Source of the DNA: an uncultured Marinococcus sp.
GTDB lineage: Bacteria > Bacillota > Bacilli > Bacillales > Marinococcaceae
Direction: 5' to 3'
NCBI RefSeq assembly: GCF_947493875.1
Contig: NZ_CANLSU010000003.1
Span: forward strand, 434,001 to 498,000
Length of the DNA stretch: 64,000 bases
Shown: in pieces, positions 8,001 through 17,242 of the stretch
How the letters are laid out: every line of letters begins with the position of its first letter
Numbering within the stretch: the first letter of the stretch is position 1
The notes under the pieces: generated by a model
Databases searched by the model: none
Told to the model about the DNA's origin: nothing
Seen by the model: only the letters and a program-made list of their open reading frames with translations
Made by a program: the position numbers and the translations under genes

Positions 8001-9323
8001 CTATCCGGAAGCCGAATTGTAGTCATCCAACACTGATTCTATCAATTCTCCGATGTGAAGGTAGTGCCAATGTAACTGTTCTTTCGAAAATACTTCATTC
8101 TTTTTTATCGGCGCGGTTACTATAACCTCTTTGAGCGCTCCATAGGAAAGCCCAGTATATCCGCGGTCATGCATCCATTCGAATGCTTTTCTTTGCATGT
8201 ACAGCTGTAAGGCTGAAATCTCCCAGGCCGGCCAGCCTTCGGCCATGTGGAGCCACAGAAAGCATGATCGTCCGGAACCAAAAACAGCCTCCCGGCTGCC
8301 TGTGCTTTTTCTCCATACTCGCATGCCCTCTGAAAAATGGATGGTGTGGGCCAGCTGTCCATCAGCGGAAATATGTACAGCACCGTTGATTGTATCCACT
8401 GAAAACACCGTTCCATAAACCAGCTTTTTTAAGGAAGGGGCATACACATTTAAAGCTGTACGTGAGACTGCTTCCATTCGATGCGGTGCTTCCGACCATG
8501 AAAGCGGGACATCATCCGCACCGTTACCTTCCGGCTGTGGCGGGCGCCAGTGCACGGCTGGTGCTTTTATTTCATGCTGCAGGTTGACATGAATATCGGC
8601 CTGGTACACTTGGCCCAAACGTTTTTCGGTAAAAACAGCTGTCGGTTCATCAAACGCTTCCACTCTGCCCTCTGAGAGCATCAGCACCCGGTCACAGTAT
8701 AGCGCAGCTGCCTGAATATCGTGCATTACAACTACCACAGCCCGTTTTTCTTCTAAAGTCCAGCTGCGAATATAATTCAACAGTTCAATACGATAGTGAA
8801 TATCGAGATGGTTCGTCGGCTCGTCGAGCAGCAGACACTCGGGCTCCTGTGCAAGAAGTCTTGCAAGCAGCACCCGCTGTTTTTCACCGCCACTTAACGC
8901 GTGGAATGAATGGAATCTTTTAGCCCACACCTGCATCTGCTGCATAGCGTTTTGGATGACTTGTTCGTCTTCCTTATTATTTGCTGCCGGCCACAGGCCA
9001 TGCTGGTAAGCATACCTTCCTATCTCTACGACCTGGCGGGCCGAATAGGCTGCTGTTAATTCGTCAAACTGCGGCAGATAGGCGACAGTCTTTGCTCTTT
9101 CCGAAGAAGTGAACGAGCTCAAAGGGATGTTTTTATACCGGACGCTCCCGGCGGCCGCTTCATGCAGACCAGCCATCACACGAAGCAGTGTAGACTTTCC
9201 GCTGCCGTTCGGCCCGACAATACCGATCATCTCTCCGGCCTCGACGTTAAAGGAGACCCGGTCAACGACCGTACTCCTTTTTCCGTAGCCGGCAGTTACG
9301 TTTTCGACTTGGACTACCCCCAT
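8001..9323 (-). CDS. btuD: Vitamin B12 ABC transporter ATPase with C-terminal extension
   Basis: About 440 aa. The first 255 residues are a standard importer ATPase: Walker A GPNGSGKST, signature LSGGEKQR, Walker B LLLDEPTNHLD, H-loop HD. The last 180 residues are an added domain absent from E. coli BtuD; B. subtilis YvrA has about the same length, which supports orthology. I cannot assign a function to the extension (it ends YTGLSYGALKEVIVTAP...). The ATG at 9323 overlaps the btuC stop as TAATG; a GTG at 9332 is an alternative but lies too near its AAGG. Confidence 0.87.
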   Translation of the reverse strand: MGVVQVENVTAGYGKRSTVVDRVSFNVEAGEMIGIVGPNGSGKSTLLRVMAGLHEAAAGSVRYKNIPLSSFTSSERAKTVAYLPQFDELTAAYSARQVVEIGRYAYQHGLWPAANNKEDEQVIQNAMQQMQVWAKRFHSFHALSGGEKQRVLLARLLAQEPECLLLDEPTNHLDIHYRIELLNYIRSWTLEEKRAVVVVMHDIQAAALYCDRVLMLSEGRVEAFDEPTAVFTEKRLGQVYQADIHVNLQHEIKAPAVHWRPPQPEGNGADDVPLSWSEAPHRMEAVSRTALNVYAPSLKKLVYGTVFSVDTINGAVHISADGQLAHTIHFSEGMRVWRKSTGSREAVFGSGRSCFLWLHMAEGWPAWEISALQLYMQRKAFEWMHDRGYTGLSYGALKEVIVTAPIKKNEVFSKEQLHWHYLHIGELIESVLDDYNSASG

Positions 9324-10369
9324 TACTGCCACCGCCTTCTTCGCTGATAAAATAAAAGCAGGGCAAATACCGGCGCTCCGGCCAGAGCCGTAATCACCCC
9401 GACCGGAACCTCTGCCGGAGCAGCTGCCGTGCGTGCGATCAGATCCGCAAGCGTTAAAAACACTGCCCCACCGCCAAAAGACAACGGCAGCAGATGTTTA
9501 TGATCCGGCCCCCACAGAAGCCGGATCATATGCGGAATCACGAGCCCTACAAAACCAATAGTGCCCGAAACAGCAACCGCTCCTCCTGTCAGTACTGATG
9601 CGCCGACTAGAAGCAGCAGCCTTGTCCTCGCTACATTTACCCCTACCGAGGAAGCACTGTCTTCGCCAAACGCAAATGCGTTGAGCGCGCGCGCCTGTGG
9701 AAGCAGAAGCAGCACTCCCACCAGCAGACACGGAACAATCAGCTGAAAATAATCCCATCCTCTGCGGCTTACACTGCCAAGCAGCCACTGAATAATCTGC
9801 CGGAGCTCTTCTCCGCTGAACGCAATCAACAGCGACATAAATGCGCTGAGAAATGCGGTAATGATAATACCTGCAAGAATCATTGTTTCAGTGCGCACTG
9901 CCCGTTCCACGGAATAAACAAAAAGAAGCAGCACAGCAAGCGTTAAAAAACCGCAGATAATGCTGACTACCGGCAGGGTAAACCCGCCAAGCAGAGGAAT
10001 CTGCCATCCAAAATACAATACCGCCACCGCCCCAAGCGAGGATCCCGAGGAGACGCCAAGCGTATAAGGATCGGCAAGCGGGTTTCGCAGCAGTCCCTGA
10101 AAGACAGCTCCTGCCAGTCCCAGTGCCCCTCCCACTGCGGACGCCAGGAGTACACGCGGCAGCCTCACCTCCTGAATAATCGCTGCAGCACCGGCCTCTG
10201 TTTCAAGTGAGATAGGAAGAAAGGGGAAAAACTGGTTTAATACCGCTCTAATGCTTACAGATAAAGGTACTGCCACACTACCGGCGGAAACGGCGAGAAG
10301 CAGCACCCCGGTAAACGCTGCAAGCATAAGAAGGTAGGCACCTGTGTAATTATTTTTCAGCCATCGCAT
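9323..10369 (-). CDS. btuC: Vitamin B12 ABC transporter permease
   Basis: A FecCD/BtuC-family permease of about 348 aa with ten predicted membrane helices. The family's PRVLLASAVGGALGLAGAVFQGLLRNPLADPYTLG region is plain (residues about 58-95), as is the GTIGFVGLVIPH motif that contacts the ATPase. I chose the ATG at 10369, which overlaps the end of btuF by 20 bp; an in-frame TTG at 10399 is possible. It is the membrane channel of the BtuFCD importer. Confidence 0.88.
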   Translation of the reverse strand: MRWLKNNYTGAYLLMLAAFTGVLLLAVSAGSVAVPLSVSIRAVLNQFFPFLPISLETEAGAAAIIQEVRLPRVLLASAVGGALGLAGAVFQGLLRNPLADPYTLGVSSGSSLGAVAVLYFGWQIPLLGGFTLPVVSIICGFLTLAVLLLFVYSVERAVRTETMILAGIIITAFLSAFMSLLIAFSGEELRQIIQWLLGSVSRRGWDYFQLIVPCLLVGVLLLLPQARALNAFAFGEDSASSVGVNVARTRLLLLVGASVLTGGAVAVSGTIGFVGLVIPHMIRLLWGPDHKHLLPLSFGGGAVFLTLADLIARTAAAPAEVPVGVITALAGAPVFALLLFYQRRRRWQ

Positions 10370-11294
10370 CCGGATGAATTCTTTCTGCCATTTCTTCAAG
10401 CCCTTCAGTAAGACGCGGACCCGGACGGCTCACTTTATCGCTGCTCAATGCGTACACTTCTTCATTTTCCACCGCAGGCAAAGCTTCCCAGCCTTCTCTT
10501 GAGGCAATCATTTCAAGCGGCTCCTCTTCTGTCGGGTACGTTGTTAAAATGACATCCGGGGCAGCATCAATAATTTCTTCTTCGCTCACCATCGACCATC
10601 CTTCCAATTCGCCGGCAGCGTTGTCTGCATGAACAGCCGTGAGCATTTCATCAATAAACGTACCGCTTCCCGCGGTATACAGATCAGGGGAGGCCCCTAC
10701 CTCCACATACACCTGCGGGCTGGCATCAGCTTCTTCGGTCGCTTCCTTTACGTCTGATACATCTTCTTTCATGTCATCGATAACTTCAGCGGCTTCCTCT
10801 TCCTCTCCGATAGTGCTGCCGATCAATTCGATGCTGTCATATACAGCTTCAAACGACTGTGCGTCCGGCACGGTAACTACTGGAATCCCCGCTTCCTCCA
10901 CCTGGGAAAGAGAGTCCTCAATGCCGGAGGAGGCGTGGGCAAGCACCACATCCGGCTCCATGGCAATAATTTCTTCAATATTTGGTTCAAGGCCTGAACC
11001 GACGCTTTCGATGTCTGTAACTTCCTCCGGGTATGTATCCGCATCGGTTCTTGCTTCGATCCGGTCGAGCGCTCCCAGCTCATAAACTATTTCTGTATTG
11101 CTCGGTATCAGACTGACAATATCTTCAGGCGCCTCGTCGAGTGTGACTGTCTCCCCGGAAGCATCCGTGACTTCAATGGCTTCCGTGTTTTCATTACTGC
11201 CGTCGTTCCCGTTTTGACTGCCGCTTTCTCCATTAGTACTGCAGGCAGCAAGCGCACCTGCTGCCGGGATTATCATCAGTGCTTTAAATTTCAT
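10350..11294 (-). CDS. btuF: Vitamin B12-binding lipoprotein
   Basis: A 314-aa periplasmic-binding-protein-like lipoprotein (BtuF/FepB fold). Residues 1-18 form a lipoprotein signal with lipobox ALAAC, so it is anchored outside the membrane. A Ser/Asn/Gly linker follows, then the ligand domain (DIVSLIPSNTEIVYELGAL, ..IEEIIAMEPDVVLAH). It is strikingly acidic (many EE and DD runs), as expected of extracellular proteins of salt-adapted bacteria. The ATG at 11294 follows AGGAAGGAAG. A ferric siderophore ligand is possible, but the neighbouring btuR argues for cobalamin. Confidence 0.85.
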   Translation of the reverse strand: MKFKALMIIPAAGALAACSTNGESGSQNGNDGSNENTEAIEVTDASGETVTLDEAPEDIVSLIPSNTEIVYELGALDRIEARTDADTYPEEVTDIESVGSGLEPNIEEIIAMEPDVVLAHASSGIEDSLSQVEEAGIPVVTVPDAQSFEAVYDSIELIGSTIGEEEEAAEVIDDMKEDVSDVKEATEEADASPQVYVEVGASPDLYTAGSGTFIDEMLTAVHADNAAGELEGWSMVSEEEIIDAAPDVILTTYPTEEEPLEMIASREGWEALPAVENEEVYALSSDKVSRPGPRLTEGLEEMAERIHPDAMAEK

Positions 11295-11313
11295 CCATGT
11301 TCTTCCTTCCTGC

Positions 11314-12048
11314 TTATTGTTCTGCAAGCTGGGCGATAAATATCTGCCTCGGGGAAGTTTCGAGTTGAAAAGGAGAAGCATCGTAATCGCCGTAAAAAGC
11401 ATGAACCTGCAGACCGTGCGCTTCCATCATGCTGCGCAGCTGGCTTTCCTGATACATTTTCACTTTTTCCATGTACCTTCTGGTGGAATCCCCTTCTACT
11501 ATACTAATGCGTTTTACGACAAATTCATCCTGAATGCTCCGCTCCTGATAAATTTTCAGTCCATCCTTCACCGTTTCATCCCGGGGGACAATATGCTGTT
11601 TAATATACTCCGGGTTCAAATAATCAAAAACAAACCATCCGCCCGGCTTTAACGCAGAGGCCGCCTGCTGGAATATTAACTCATTTTCTTCATCGTCCGG
11701 AAAATAGCCAAAGCTTGTAAACAAATTAAAGGCCAGATCGTATTCCTTCCGGATCTGTACGTTTCGAATATCGCCGCGCTGGTACTGCACCGCCAGGTCG
11801 TTCGTCAGTTCAATTGCTTTTTTCAGCAGTGCCGGCGAGAGATCGATGCCGGTAACGTCCACACCTTTTCTCGCCAGCCAGCGGGCATGACGTCCGTTTC
11901 CGCAGCAAAGATCAATAGCCTTGGCGCCGGGCGTCAACGGAATTTTTTCCAAAATCGTATTCAATTCACTGGCCGCTTTCGTTTCATCGCGGTGATCGTA
12001 CACTCGTAAATAGTCTTCCTGAAAGTGCTCTTCGTACCAAGCTTTCAT
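11314..12048 (-). CDS. Class I SAM-dependent methyltransferase
   Basis: A 244-aa methyltransferase. Motif I is AIDLCCGNGRHARWLA (about 44-59), motif II the acidic loop GIDLSPALL, and motif IV NLFTSFGYFPDDEEN. The target is unknown. It lies 22 bp after resE and 19 bp before btuF, so it is inside the same operon, and a role in modifying a corrinoid or haem-related compound is imaginable but not shown. GAGGAGCGGTTCAGG precedes the ATG. Confidence 0.8.
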   Translation of the reverse strand: MKAWYEEHFQEDYLRVYDHRDETKAASELNTILEKIPLTPGAKAIDLCCGNGRHARWLARKGVDVTGIDLSPALLKKAIELTNDLAVQYQRGDIRNVQIRKEYDLAFNLFTSFGYFPDDEENELIFQQAASALKPGGWFVFDYLNPEYIKQHIVPRDETVKDGLKIYQERSIQDEFVVKRISIVEGDSTRRYMEKVKMYQESQLRSMMEAHGLQVHAFYGDYDASPFQLETSPRQIFIAQLAEQ

Positions 12049-12069
12049 CCTGAACCGCTCCTCTGGGCT

Positions 12070-13815
12070 TTACTTATTCGGCAGGTCAATATAAAACGTC
12101 GTTCCTTCTCCTGGTTCACTTTCCGCTGCAATAGCACCGTGATGGGCGTCAACAATATTTTTAACAATGGCAAGGCCGAGTCCGGTACCTCCCTTGCCCC
12201 GCGTCCTCGCTTTGTCTGCTTTATAAAAGCGTTCAAATACATACGGCAGGTCTTCTTTCGAGATTCCGCTCCCTGTGTCGCTTACTTCCATATGCAGCGA
12301 TTCCCCGTTCACAGCCCTGATGGTAATGGAGCCTCCCGCTTCGGTGTGTCGGATCGCGTTATGGACCAGGTTTGTCAGAATCTGCTCTACCCGGTCAACA
12401 TCGATATAGGCATATTGTTCCGGAGCATCCAGATCCAGATCAAGCTGCACTTCCGATTCATCAGCAAGCCCCTGGAATTTCCGTTCCACCCGCTGAAAGA
12501 AGGATGTCACTTCCTCCTCTTCTTTTTCGAGCTTCAGGTAGCCGGCCTCCATCCGGGCAAGGTCCAGCAGTTCATTCACCAGGCGTCCCATCCGCAAGGA
12601 TTCATCGTAAATGATGCGGCCGATTTCTTTCTTTTCTTCCTCCGTTGCTGCAATATCATCTACGATGGCTTCACTGTACCCCTGCAGCATGCTGATTGGT
12701 GTCCGCAGTTCATGAGAGACGTTGGCAATGAAGTCCTTACGCAGCTTATCGTGCCGGCGTTCTTCTGTCATATCCCTGACCACGGCTACCGCACCACGCA
12801 CATCTTCGTTGCCGTAAAGCGGGGTAACAAGCACCGCAAAGCTCCGGTCCTGCACCTCAAATTCATCAAGCTGCTCCATTTCTGTCTCCACTGCTTTTTC
12901 AAACAGACTGATAACCTCCGCCGGGAGCGAGCTTGCTTCCTGTTTATCCTCGAGCCGGTTTAAACGGATAAAGTAGTCTGCCGGGGGATTGGTCAGAACC
13001 ATCGTCCCCCCCCGGTCAAAGGTGATGACCCCATCAGCCATGCTGTGCAGGATGCGGCTCAGCTGCTCTTTTTCCTGATTTAATGCTGTCAGGTTATGTG
13101 AAAGCTCCCGTCGCATCCGGTTAAACGCATTGCCGAGCTGGCCGATTTCATCGTTGCTTACTACAGGCACCTTGGAGTCGAAATCCCCTTTCAGCACATT
13201 GAGGGCAAGCTCGCGCATTTTCCGTAGAGGTGCTGTAATACGGGTACTCAGAAAAAAAGCAAAAACGGTGGTTAAAATAATCGCAATACCGGCCGAAAGC
13301 AGAATAATCTGCTTTGTTTCCCCAGTGGTCTCTTCAATGACCGAGAGTGACTGGTACACATATACTTCCCCCTCGCGGCCGTCGTTAGTTGTAAACGGCT
13401 CGCCGACAGCAAAAATCTCGTCCTCTCCGCCATCCATGGAAAAGGTATCATGAACCGTCACCTGCTCCCGTTCTCCGGCCACCCGCCCGAGCTCATTACT
13501 ATTCTGAATATCAGAGGCGGCCAGGCCGTCCCCTCCCCCTGATCCATACCAGAGGTCTCCATCGATAAATACCATCACTTCCGAATTGTACGTGCCGGCA
13601 ATCTGATCAATGACCGGCTGCGAACTTTCCGGGGAGTTTTCTTCCTGAAGCGCTGTGGCGATGATTTCAGCATTGTTGGTCAGCTGGTTCTCTGCTTCGG
13701 AAATATTAAACTGCTCGAAAAACTGAAGCAGCAGAATAGTAAGAATTAACAGGACCACCGTTAACAGTCCAAGTATAGTCAGCCAGAGCTTTCCGACGAC
13801 ACTGCGCCAGATCAT
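12070..13815 (-). CDS. resE: Sensor histidine kinase ResE
   Basis: A 581-aa membrane kinase. Two membrane helices (about 8-30 and 170-192) flank an acidic extracellular sensor domain. A HAMP linker, a PAS domain (about 255-355), the HisKA H-box NVSHELRTP with the phospho-acceptor His, and the ATPase N, G1 and G2 boxes (HNAIRHT, DTGSGI, GTGLGLAIV) follow. Together with ResD it controls respiration and oxygen-limited growth in Bacillus. Its ATG overlaps the resD stop (ATGA). The partner cytochrome-biogenesis genes resABC, upstream of resD in B. subtilis, are not here. Confidence 0.9.
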   Translation of the reverse strand: MIWRSVVGKLWLTILGLLTVVLLILTILLLQFFEQFNISEAENQLTNNAEIIATALQEENSPESSQPVIDQIAGTYNSEVMVFIDGDLWYGSGGGDGLAASDIQNSNELGRVAGEREQVTVHDTFSMDGGEDEIFAVGEPFTTNDGREGEVYVYQSLSVIEETTGETKQIILLSAGIAIILTTVFAFFLSTRITAPLRKMRELALNVLKGDFDSKVPVVSNDEIGQLGNAFNRMRRELSHNLTALNQEKEQLSRILHSMADGVITFDRGGTMVLTNPPADYFIRLNRLEDKQEASSLPAEVISLFEKAVETEMEQLDEFEVQDRSFAVLVTPLYGNEDVRGAVAVVRDMTEERRHDKLRKDFIANVSHELRTPISMLQGYSEAIVDDIAATEEEKKEIGRIIYDESLRMGRLVNELLDLARMEAGYLKLEKEEEEVTSFFQRVERKFQGLADESEVQLDLDLDAPEQYAYIDVDRVEQILTNLVHNAIRHTEAGGSITIRAVNGESLHMEVSDTGSGISKEDLPYVFERFYKADKARTRGKGGTGLGLAIVKNIVDAHHGAIAAESEPGEGTTFYIDLPNK

Positions 13816-14531
13816 TGCTTTTGCTCCACCTCGAATTTATAGCCGACGCCCCATACTGTGGAAATCATGTCTGCCGCGTCTTCAGAAACCTTATTCAGTT
13901 TTTCACGCAGTCGCTTGACGTGCGTATCCACCGTCCGGAGATCCCCGAAGAAATCATATTTCCAGACGTCTTTTAAAAGCTGCTCCCGGGAAAATACTTT
14001 ATCCGGCGACTGGGCCAGATACAGCAGCAGCTCGTACTCCTTCGGTGTCAGGCCGATGATTTTATTGTCCACCGTCACCCGGTGGGCATCGTTATCAATC
14101 GTTAAATGGGGGAAAACCAGCACTTCATTGGCAGATGCTTCCGGCTTCATATATTTGGTGGACGATGAACGCCGAAGCAGTGCTTTCACACGCAGCGTTA
14201 CCTCGCGCGGACTGAACGGCTTGACGATATAGTCATCCGCCCCTACTTCAAACCCCTGTACTCTGTTGGATTCCTCTCCTTTAGCTGTCAGCATAATGAC
14301 CGGCGTCGCTTTCGTTTCACGCAGCTGTTCACATACTTCTTCGCCGTCCATGCCGGGAAGCATTAAATCAAGCAGGATAACGTCGTAATCCTTTTCCAGG
14401 GCCATCGCAAGCGCGTCCTCTCCGTTTTCCGCCTCTTCAATCAAAAAATCTTCGCGCTCCAGATACATCCGGATAAGCCGGCGGATCCGGGCCTCATCGT
14501 CTACGACTAATATGGTTGTCTGCTGGTCCAT
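13812..14531 (-). CDS. resD: Response regulator ResD
   Basis: A 239-aa OmpR/PhoB-type regulator. The receiver domain has the acidic pair DDE, phospho-acceptor Asp in LLDLMLPGMDG (about residue 57), the Thr of MLTAKGEE and the Lys of DYIVKPFS. The C-terminal winged helix (GLTPKEYELLLYL, RTVDTHVKRLREKL) binds DNA. It is the first gene of the long minus-strand operon that runs through resE and btuFCDR, from the promoter at 14566-14594. ResD activates respiratory and nitrate/haem genes in B. subtilis. Confidence 0.9.
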   Translation of the reverse strand: MDQQTTILVVDDEARIRRLIRMYLEREDFLIEEAENGEDALAMALEKDYDVILLDLMLPGMDGEEVCEQLRETKATPVIMLTAKGEESNRVQGFEVGADDYIVKPFSPREVTLRVKALLRRSSSTKYMKPEASANEVLVFPHLTIDNDAHRVTVDNKIIGLTPKEYELLLYLAQSPDKVFSREQLLKDVWKYDFFGDLRTVDTHVKRLREKLNKVSEDAADMISTVWGVGYKFEVEQKQ

Positions 14532-14565
14532 GAAATCCTCTCCTGTCTAAAAAGCTTATGCATTC

Positions 14566-14594
14566 ATTTTACCCGCCCCCAGACTGAGATTCAA
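14566..14594 (-). promoter_or_regulatory. SigA promoter of the resDE-btuFCDR operon
   Basis: On the minus strand TTGAAT, a 17-bp spacer and TAAAAT, ending about 35 bp before the resD ATG. I see no other good promoter between here and the operon terminator at 6932-6960. Confidence 0.75.
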
Positions 14595-14623
14595 AGCGGC
14601 AGATCTGAAACATTAATGAACTT

Positions 14624-15337
14624 TTAGGCCAGATCCTTAAGCTGTTTAACTTCCTTTGGCTTCAGCGGCCGGGTTTCCCCTGGATTCATTCCGAGCAGAT
14701 CAAGCATGGCGTACTGCTCGCGCTTCAGCTTTTCCACCGGGTGGCCGATCTTTTCGAACATGCGGCGGATCTGGTGATTTCTTCCTTCATGGATCACAAT
14801 TTCAATAATCGAGCTGTTGCCTTTTTTATTGGCGGATTTAACATTCACCTTCGCAGGGGCCGTTTTTACCCCGTCAAGCTCAATGCCGTGACGGAGAAGC
14901 TGCAGCTTTTCTGCTGACGGTTTCCCCGTCACCTTTGCGATATACGTTTTTTTTACGTTGCTTTTTGGGTGCATCATTTTATTGGCGAACTCGCCGTCAT
15001 TGGTTAAAAGCAGCAGTCCGGAGGTATCGTAATCCAGCCGGCCGACAGGAAAAATACGCGACTTTACTTCGGGAAAGAAATCGGTGACCACTTTGCGGTT
15101 TTTATCATCTGCTACCGCAGAAATAACCTGCTTTGGCTTGTACAGCAAATAATAGACCGGCTCTTCCTTCGTGAGCGGAATGCCGTCCACTTCCACCTGA
15201 TCATGGAGCCCGACCTTACTGCCGAGCTCTTTGACTGTTTTGCCGTTCACCTTTACCCGGCCGTCCGTAATATAATCTTCTGCTTTTCTTCTTGAAGTGA
15301 TGCCGGCCTGGGCAATCACTTTTTGCAATCTTTCCAT
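14624..15337 (-). CDS. rluB: 23S rRNA pseudouridine synthase RluB
   Basis: A 237-aa RsuA/RluB-family enzyme. An S4 RNA-binding domain (residues 2-45, ITSRRKAEDYITDGRVKVNG) is followed by the catalytic domain, whose motif GRLDYDTSGLLLLTND holds the nucleophilic Asp; EGRNHQIRRMF near residue 185 is the second signature. It makes a pseudouridine in 23S rRNA. TGAGGAGG precedes the ATG. It precedes resD here, whereas resABC lies between them in B. subtilis. Confidence 0.9.
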   Translation of the reverse strand: MERLQKVIAQAGITSRRKAEDYITDGRVKVNGKTVKELGSKVGLHDQVEVDGIPLTKEEPVYYLLYKPKQVISAVADDKNRKVVTDFFPEVKSRIFPVGRLDYDTSGLLLLTNDGEFANKMMHPKSNVKKTYIAKVTGKPSAEKLQLLRHGIELDGVKTAPAKVNVKSANKKGNSSIIEIVIHEGRNHQIRRMFEKIGHPVEKLKREQYAMLDLLGMNPGETRPLKPKEVKQLKDLA

Positions 15338-15420
15338 AAATAGGCCTCCTCATACAGTTTTTTCTGCTTATTTTATTTTCGTCCTGCTTCCGCTACAATA
15401 CGGAGAAAGGAGCGTGCCAC

Positions 15421-15948
15421 ATGACAATTCATTTTCTAATTCTTTATGCAGCTCTGCCGCTGCTAGCCGGGATAACCGTCTGGACCGCTGTCCGCACACA
15501 TCTTACAAACAGGCAGCTGCAGCACCTGGTCCAGCGTGCAGACCAGCTCGAAGTCGAAGCAGAAACCACCCGGACACAGGCTTATACCGCTTCCATCGAG
15601 CAGGACATCTACATCCGGTTCATGACGGTAAAGGATGCTTTGTTCCGGCAGTTCAATGCGCCTCACCCCCGGGCAGTACGGGAGTCTGAACACGCTCTGC
15701 ATTTTTCGGAAGATCAGCTGCTCACTGTCTTTTCCTCCGGCGAAGCAGATGAGCTGCAACAGTTTTTCCAGCGCTACCGACTATACCTTGATTCATACTG
15801 GAAAACCGGTACGGGCGGCTGGAAAACCGTATTTGTGTCGAACGCACAAAACGGCGCTGACAGTTGGGAAACTGTCCACGCCGCCACTAAGTCACTGTAC
15901 CAGGAAGCAGAGCGCTTATCAGCGCTTTTCATTTATTCTTCATCCTGA
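15421..15948 (+). CDS. Unknown single-pass membrane protein
   Basis: A 175-aa protein that I do not recognise. An N-terminal hydrophobic stretch (about 3-23) is a likely signal anchor; the rest is soluble with helical, Gln/Glu-rich segments (RADQLEVEAETTRTQAY), perhaps a coiled coil. AAAGGAG precedes the ATG. It is the only gene between scpB and rluB, where B. subtilis carries ypuI, dacB, spmA and spmB; it does not resemble YpuI to my eye. Its last 16 bp overlap the end of scpB, tail to tail. Confidence 0.65.
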   Translation: MTIHFLILYAALPLLAGITVWTAVRTHLTNRQLQHLVQRADQLEVEAETTRTQAYTASIEQDIYIRFMTVKDALFRQFNAPHPRAVRESEHALHFSEDQLLTVFSSGEADELQQFFQRYRLYLDSYWKTGTGGWKTVFVSNAQNGADSWETVHAATKSLYQEAERLSALFIYSSS

Positions 15949-16505
15949 TCCAGTTCCCGGAAAAACAGATCCGCCTGTTCCGGCTGTTCTTCATCCTCAA
16001 GCGGCGGCAATTCTTCCAGGGTTTCAAGTCCAAAATACTCTAAAAATCGGGTGGACGTTACAAAAGACATCGGTCTCCCTGGCTTCTGGGTACGTTCAAA
16101 TTCTTTGACGAGCCCTTTGGACAGCAGAGTCTGAAGCGCCCGGTCCGATTTCACTCCGCGCACCTGGTCGATGTCTGCCCTCAGCACCGGCTGATTGTAG
16201 GCAATAATGGCAAGCGTCTCCAGTGCTGCCTGGCTGAGCGTCTGCCGGTTCTGCTGCTCACTGAAGTGTTCAATCGCTTCCGCCGCCTCGGGCACTGTCG
16301 CGAAGAAAAATGTATTTTCCGCCTGGGTAATCTGCAGGCCGCCTTCCCGCTTTGCCCAGGCATCCTTTAAGGAGATTAAGTGTCTGCGGGCAGAGTCCGT
16401 TTCTATACCGAGTGCTCTGGCAGCCTGTTCTGCCTCCAGGCCTTCATCTCCACTAATATACAGCAACGACTCCAGCGCCCCCTCAATCGTTTTTTCCCGT
16501 TTCAT
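15933..16505 (-). CDS. scpB: Segregation and condensation protein B
   Basis: A 190-aa winged-helix kleisin-associated protein. With ScpA and SMC it forms the bacterial condensin that compacts and separates chromosomes. Family features: EGALESLLYISGDEGL at the N-terminus, ALETLAIIAYNQPVLRADIDQVRGV in the middle, and GRPMSFVTSTRFLEYFGL near the end. Its ATG overlaps the scpA stop (ATGA), so the two are coupled. Confidence 0.92.
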   Translation of the reverse strand: MKREKTIEGALESLLYISGDEGLEAEQAARALGIETDSARRHLISLKDAWAKREGGLQITQAENTFFFATVPEAAEAIEHFSEQQNRQTLSQAALETLAIIAYNQPVLRADIDQVRGVKSDRALQTLLSKGLVKEFERTQKPGRPMSFVTSTRFLEYFGLETLEELPPLEDEEQPEQADLFFRELDQDEE

Positions 16506-17242
16506 ACCTTCACCTTTTCTGCCAGTTGAATCGTTATATCATCAAAATTATGTGCCTGCTCACAGCGGATCTGCTTTTGTTTCATCAGTTCAAGCAGAGC
16601 AAGAAATGTTACCACCATCTGCGGTTTGGTTCTCGTCTCTTCAAATAACTGGTAAAACGAACAGGCATCGAGCTGTTCGAGTTCCACCATTACCTCTGTC
16701 ATCCGGTCTTCCACCGAATATTCATCCGTCCGGACAGTGGCCTCGGGAGGATGGGCATTTTTTGCCCGTTCTTTCATTTTCTGGAACGCTGCCACCATGT
16801 CATATACCGTCAGCCCTTCCGGAAGGCCTTCTTCCTTTTCTTCTCCGGTGCTCCATTCACTGAGCGGTTTTTTGTACACCTGCTGCTGCTCCTGTTCTTT
16901 TTGCTGCAGTTTTCCGGCTGCTTCCTTATAGCGCTTGTATTCTTCAAGCTGCTCAATCAGCTGTTCTTTAGGATCTTCTTCCTCGATCCATGCATCCTCG
17001 TCCACTTGCACAGGCAGTAAGGTCTGGCTTTTGATCTGCAAAAGCGTGGCTGCCATCACAAGATATTCTCCCGCCACATCAAGCTCAAGCTCCTGCATGG
17101 TCCTTACGTATTGCAGATACTGATCCGTAATTGCAGCCAGCGGAATATCCTGGATATCCATCTCCGCCTGCTGGACAAAATGAAGCAGCACATCAAGCGG
17201 ACCTTCAAATTGATCAATTTTTACTTTATACTGCTCGGACAT
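16502..17242 (-). CDS. scpA: Segregation and condensation protein A (kleisin)
   Basis: A kleisin of about 246 aa bridging the SMC heads. The N-terminal SMC-neck motif FEGPLDVLLHFVQQAEMDIQDIPLAAITDQYL is clear, and the C-terminal winged helix (VTFLALLELMKQKQIRCEQ) binds the SMC cap. I prefer the ATG at 17242 because AAGG lies 9 nt upstream, over the ATG at 17251 that abuts it. It heads the scpAB operon. Confidence 0.92.
   Translation of the reverse strand: MSEQYKVKIDQFEGPLDVLLHFVQQAEMDIQDIPLAAITDQYLQYVRTMQELELDVAGEYLVMAATLLQIKSQTLLPVQVDEDAWIEEEDPKEQLIEQLEEYKRYKEAAGKLQQKEQEQQQVYKKPLSEWSTGEEKEEGLPEGLTVYDMVAAFQKMKERAKNAHPPEATVRTDEYSVEDRMTEVMVELEQLDACSFYQLFEETRTKPQMVVTFLALLELMKQKQIRCEQAHNFDDITIQLAEKVKV

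Noticed and set aside
11295-12070. Cobalamin riboswitch ahead of btuF
   Set aside because: I looked for a B12-box and leader space; btuF is only 19 bp from the preceding gene, so none fits.
15421-15948. Assignment of this gene as ypuI
   Set aside because: Position fits, but it has an N-terminal membrane anchor and no likeness to YpuI that I can recall.
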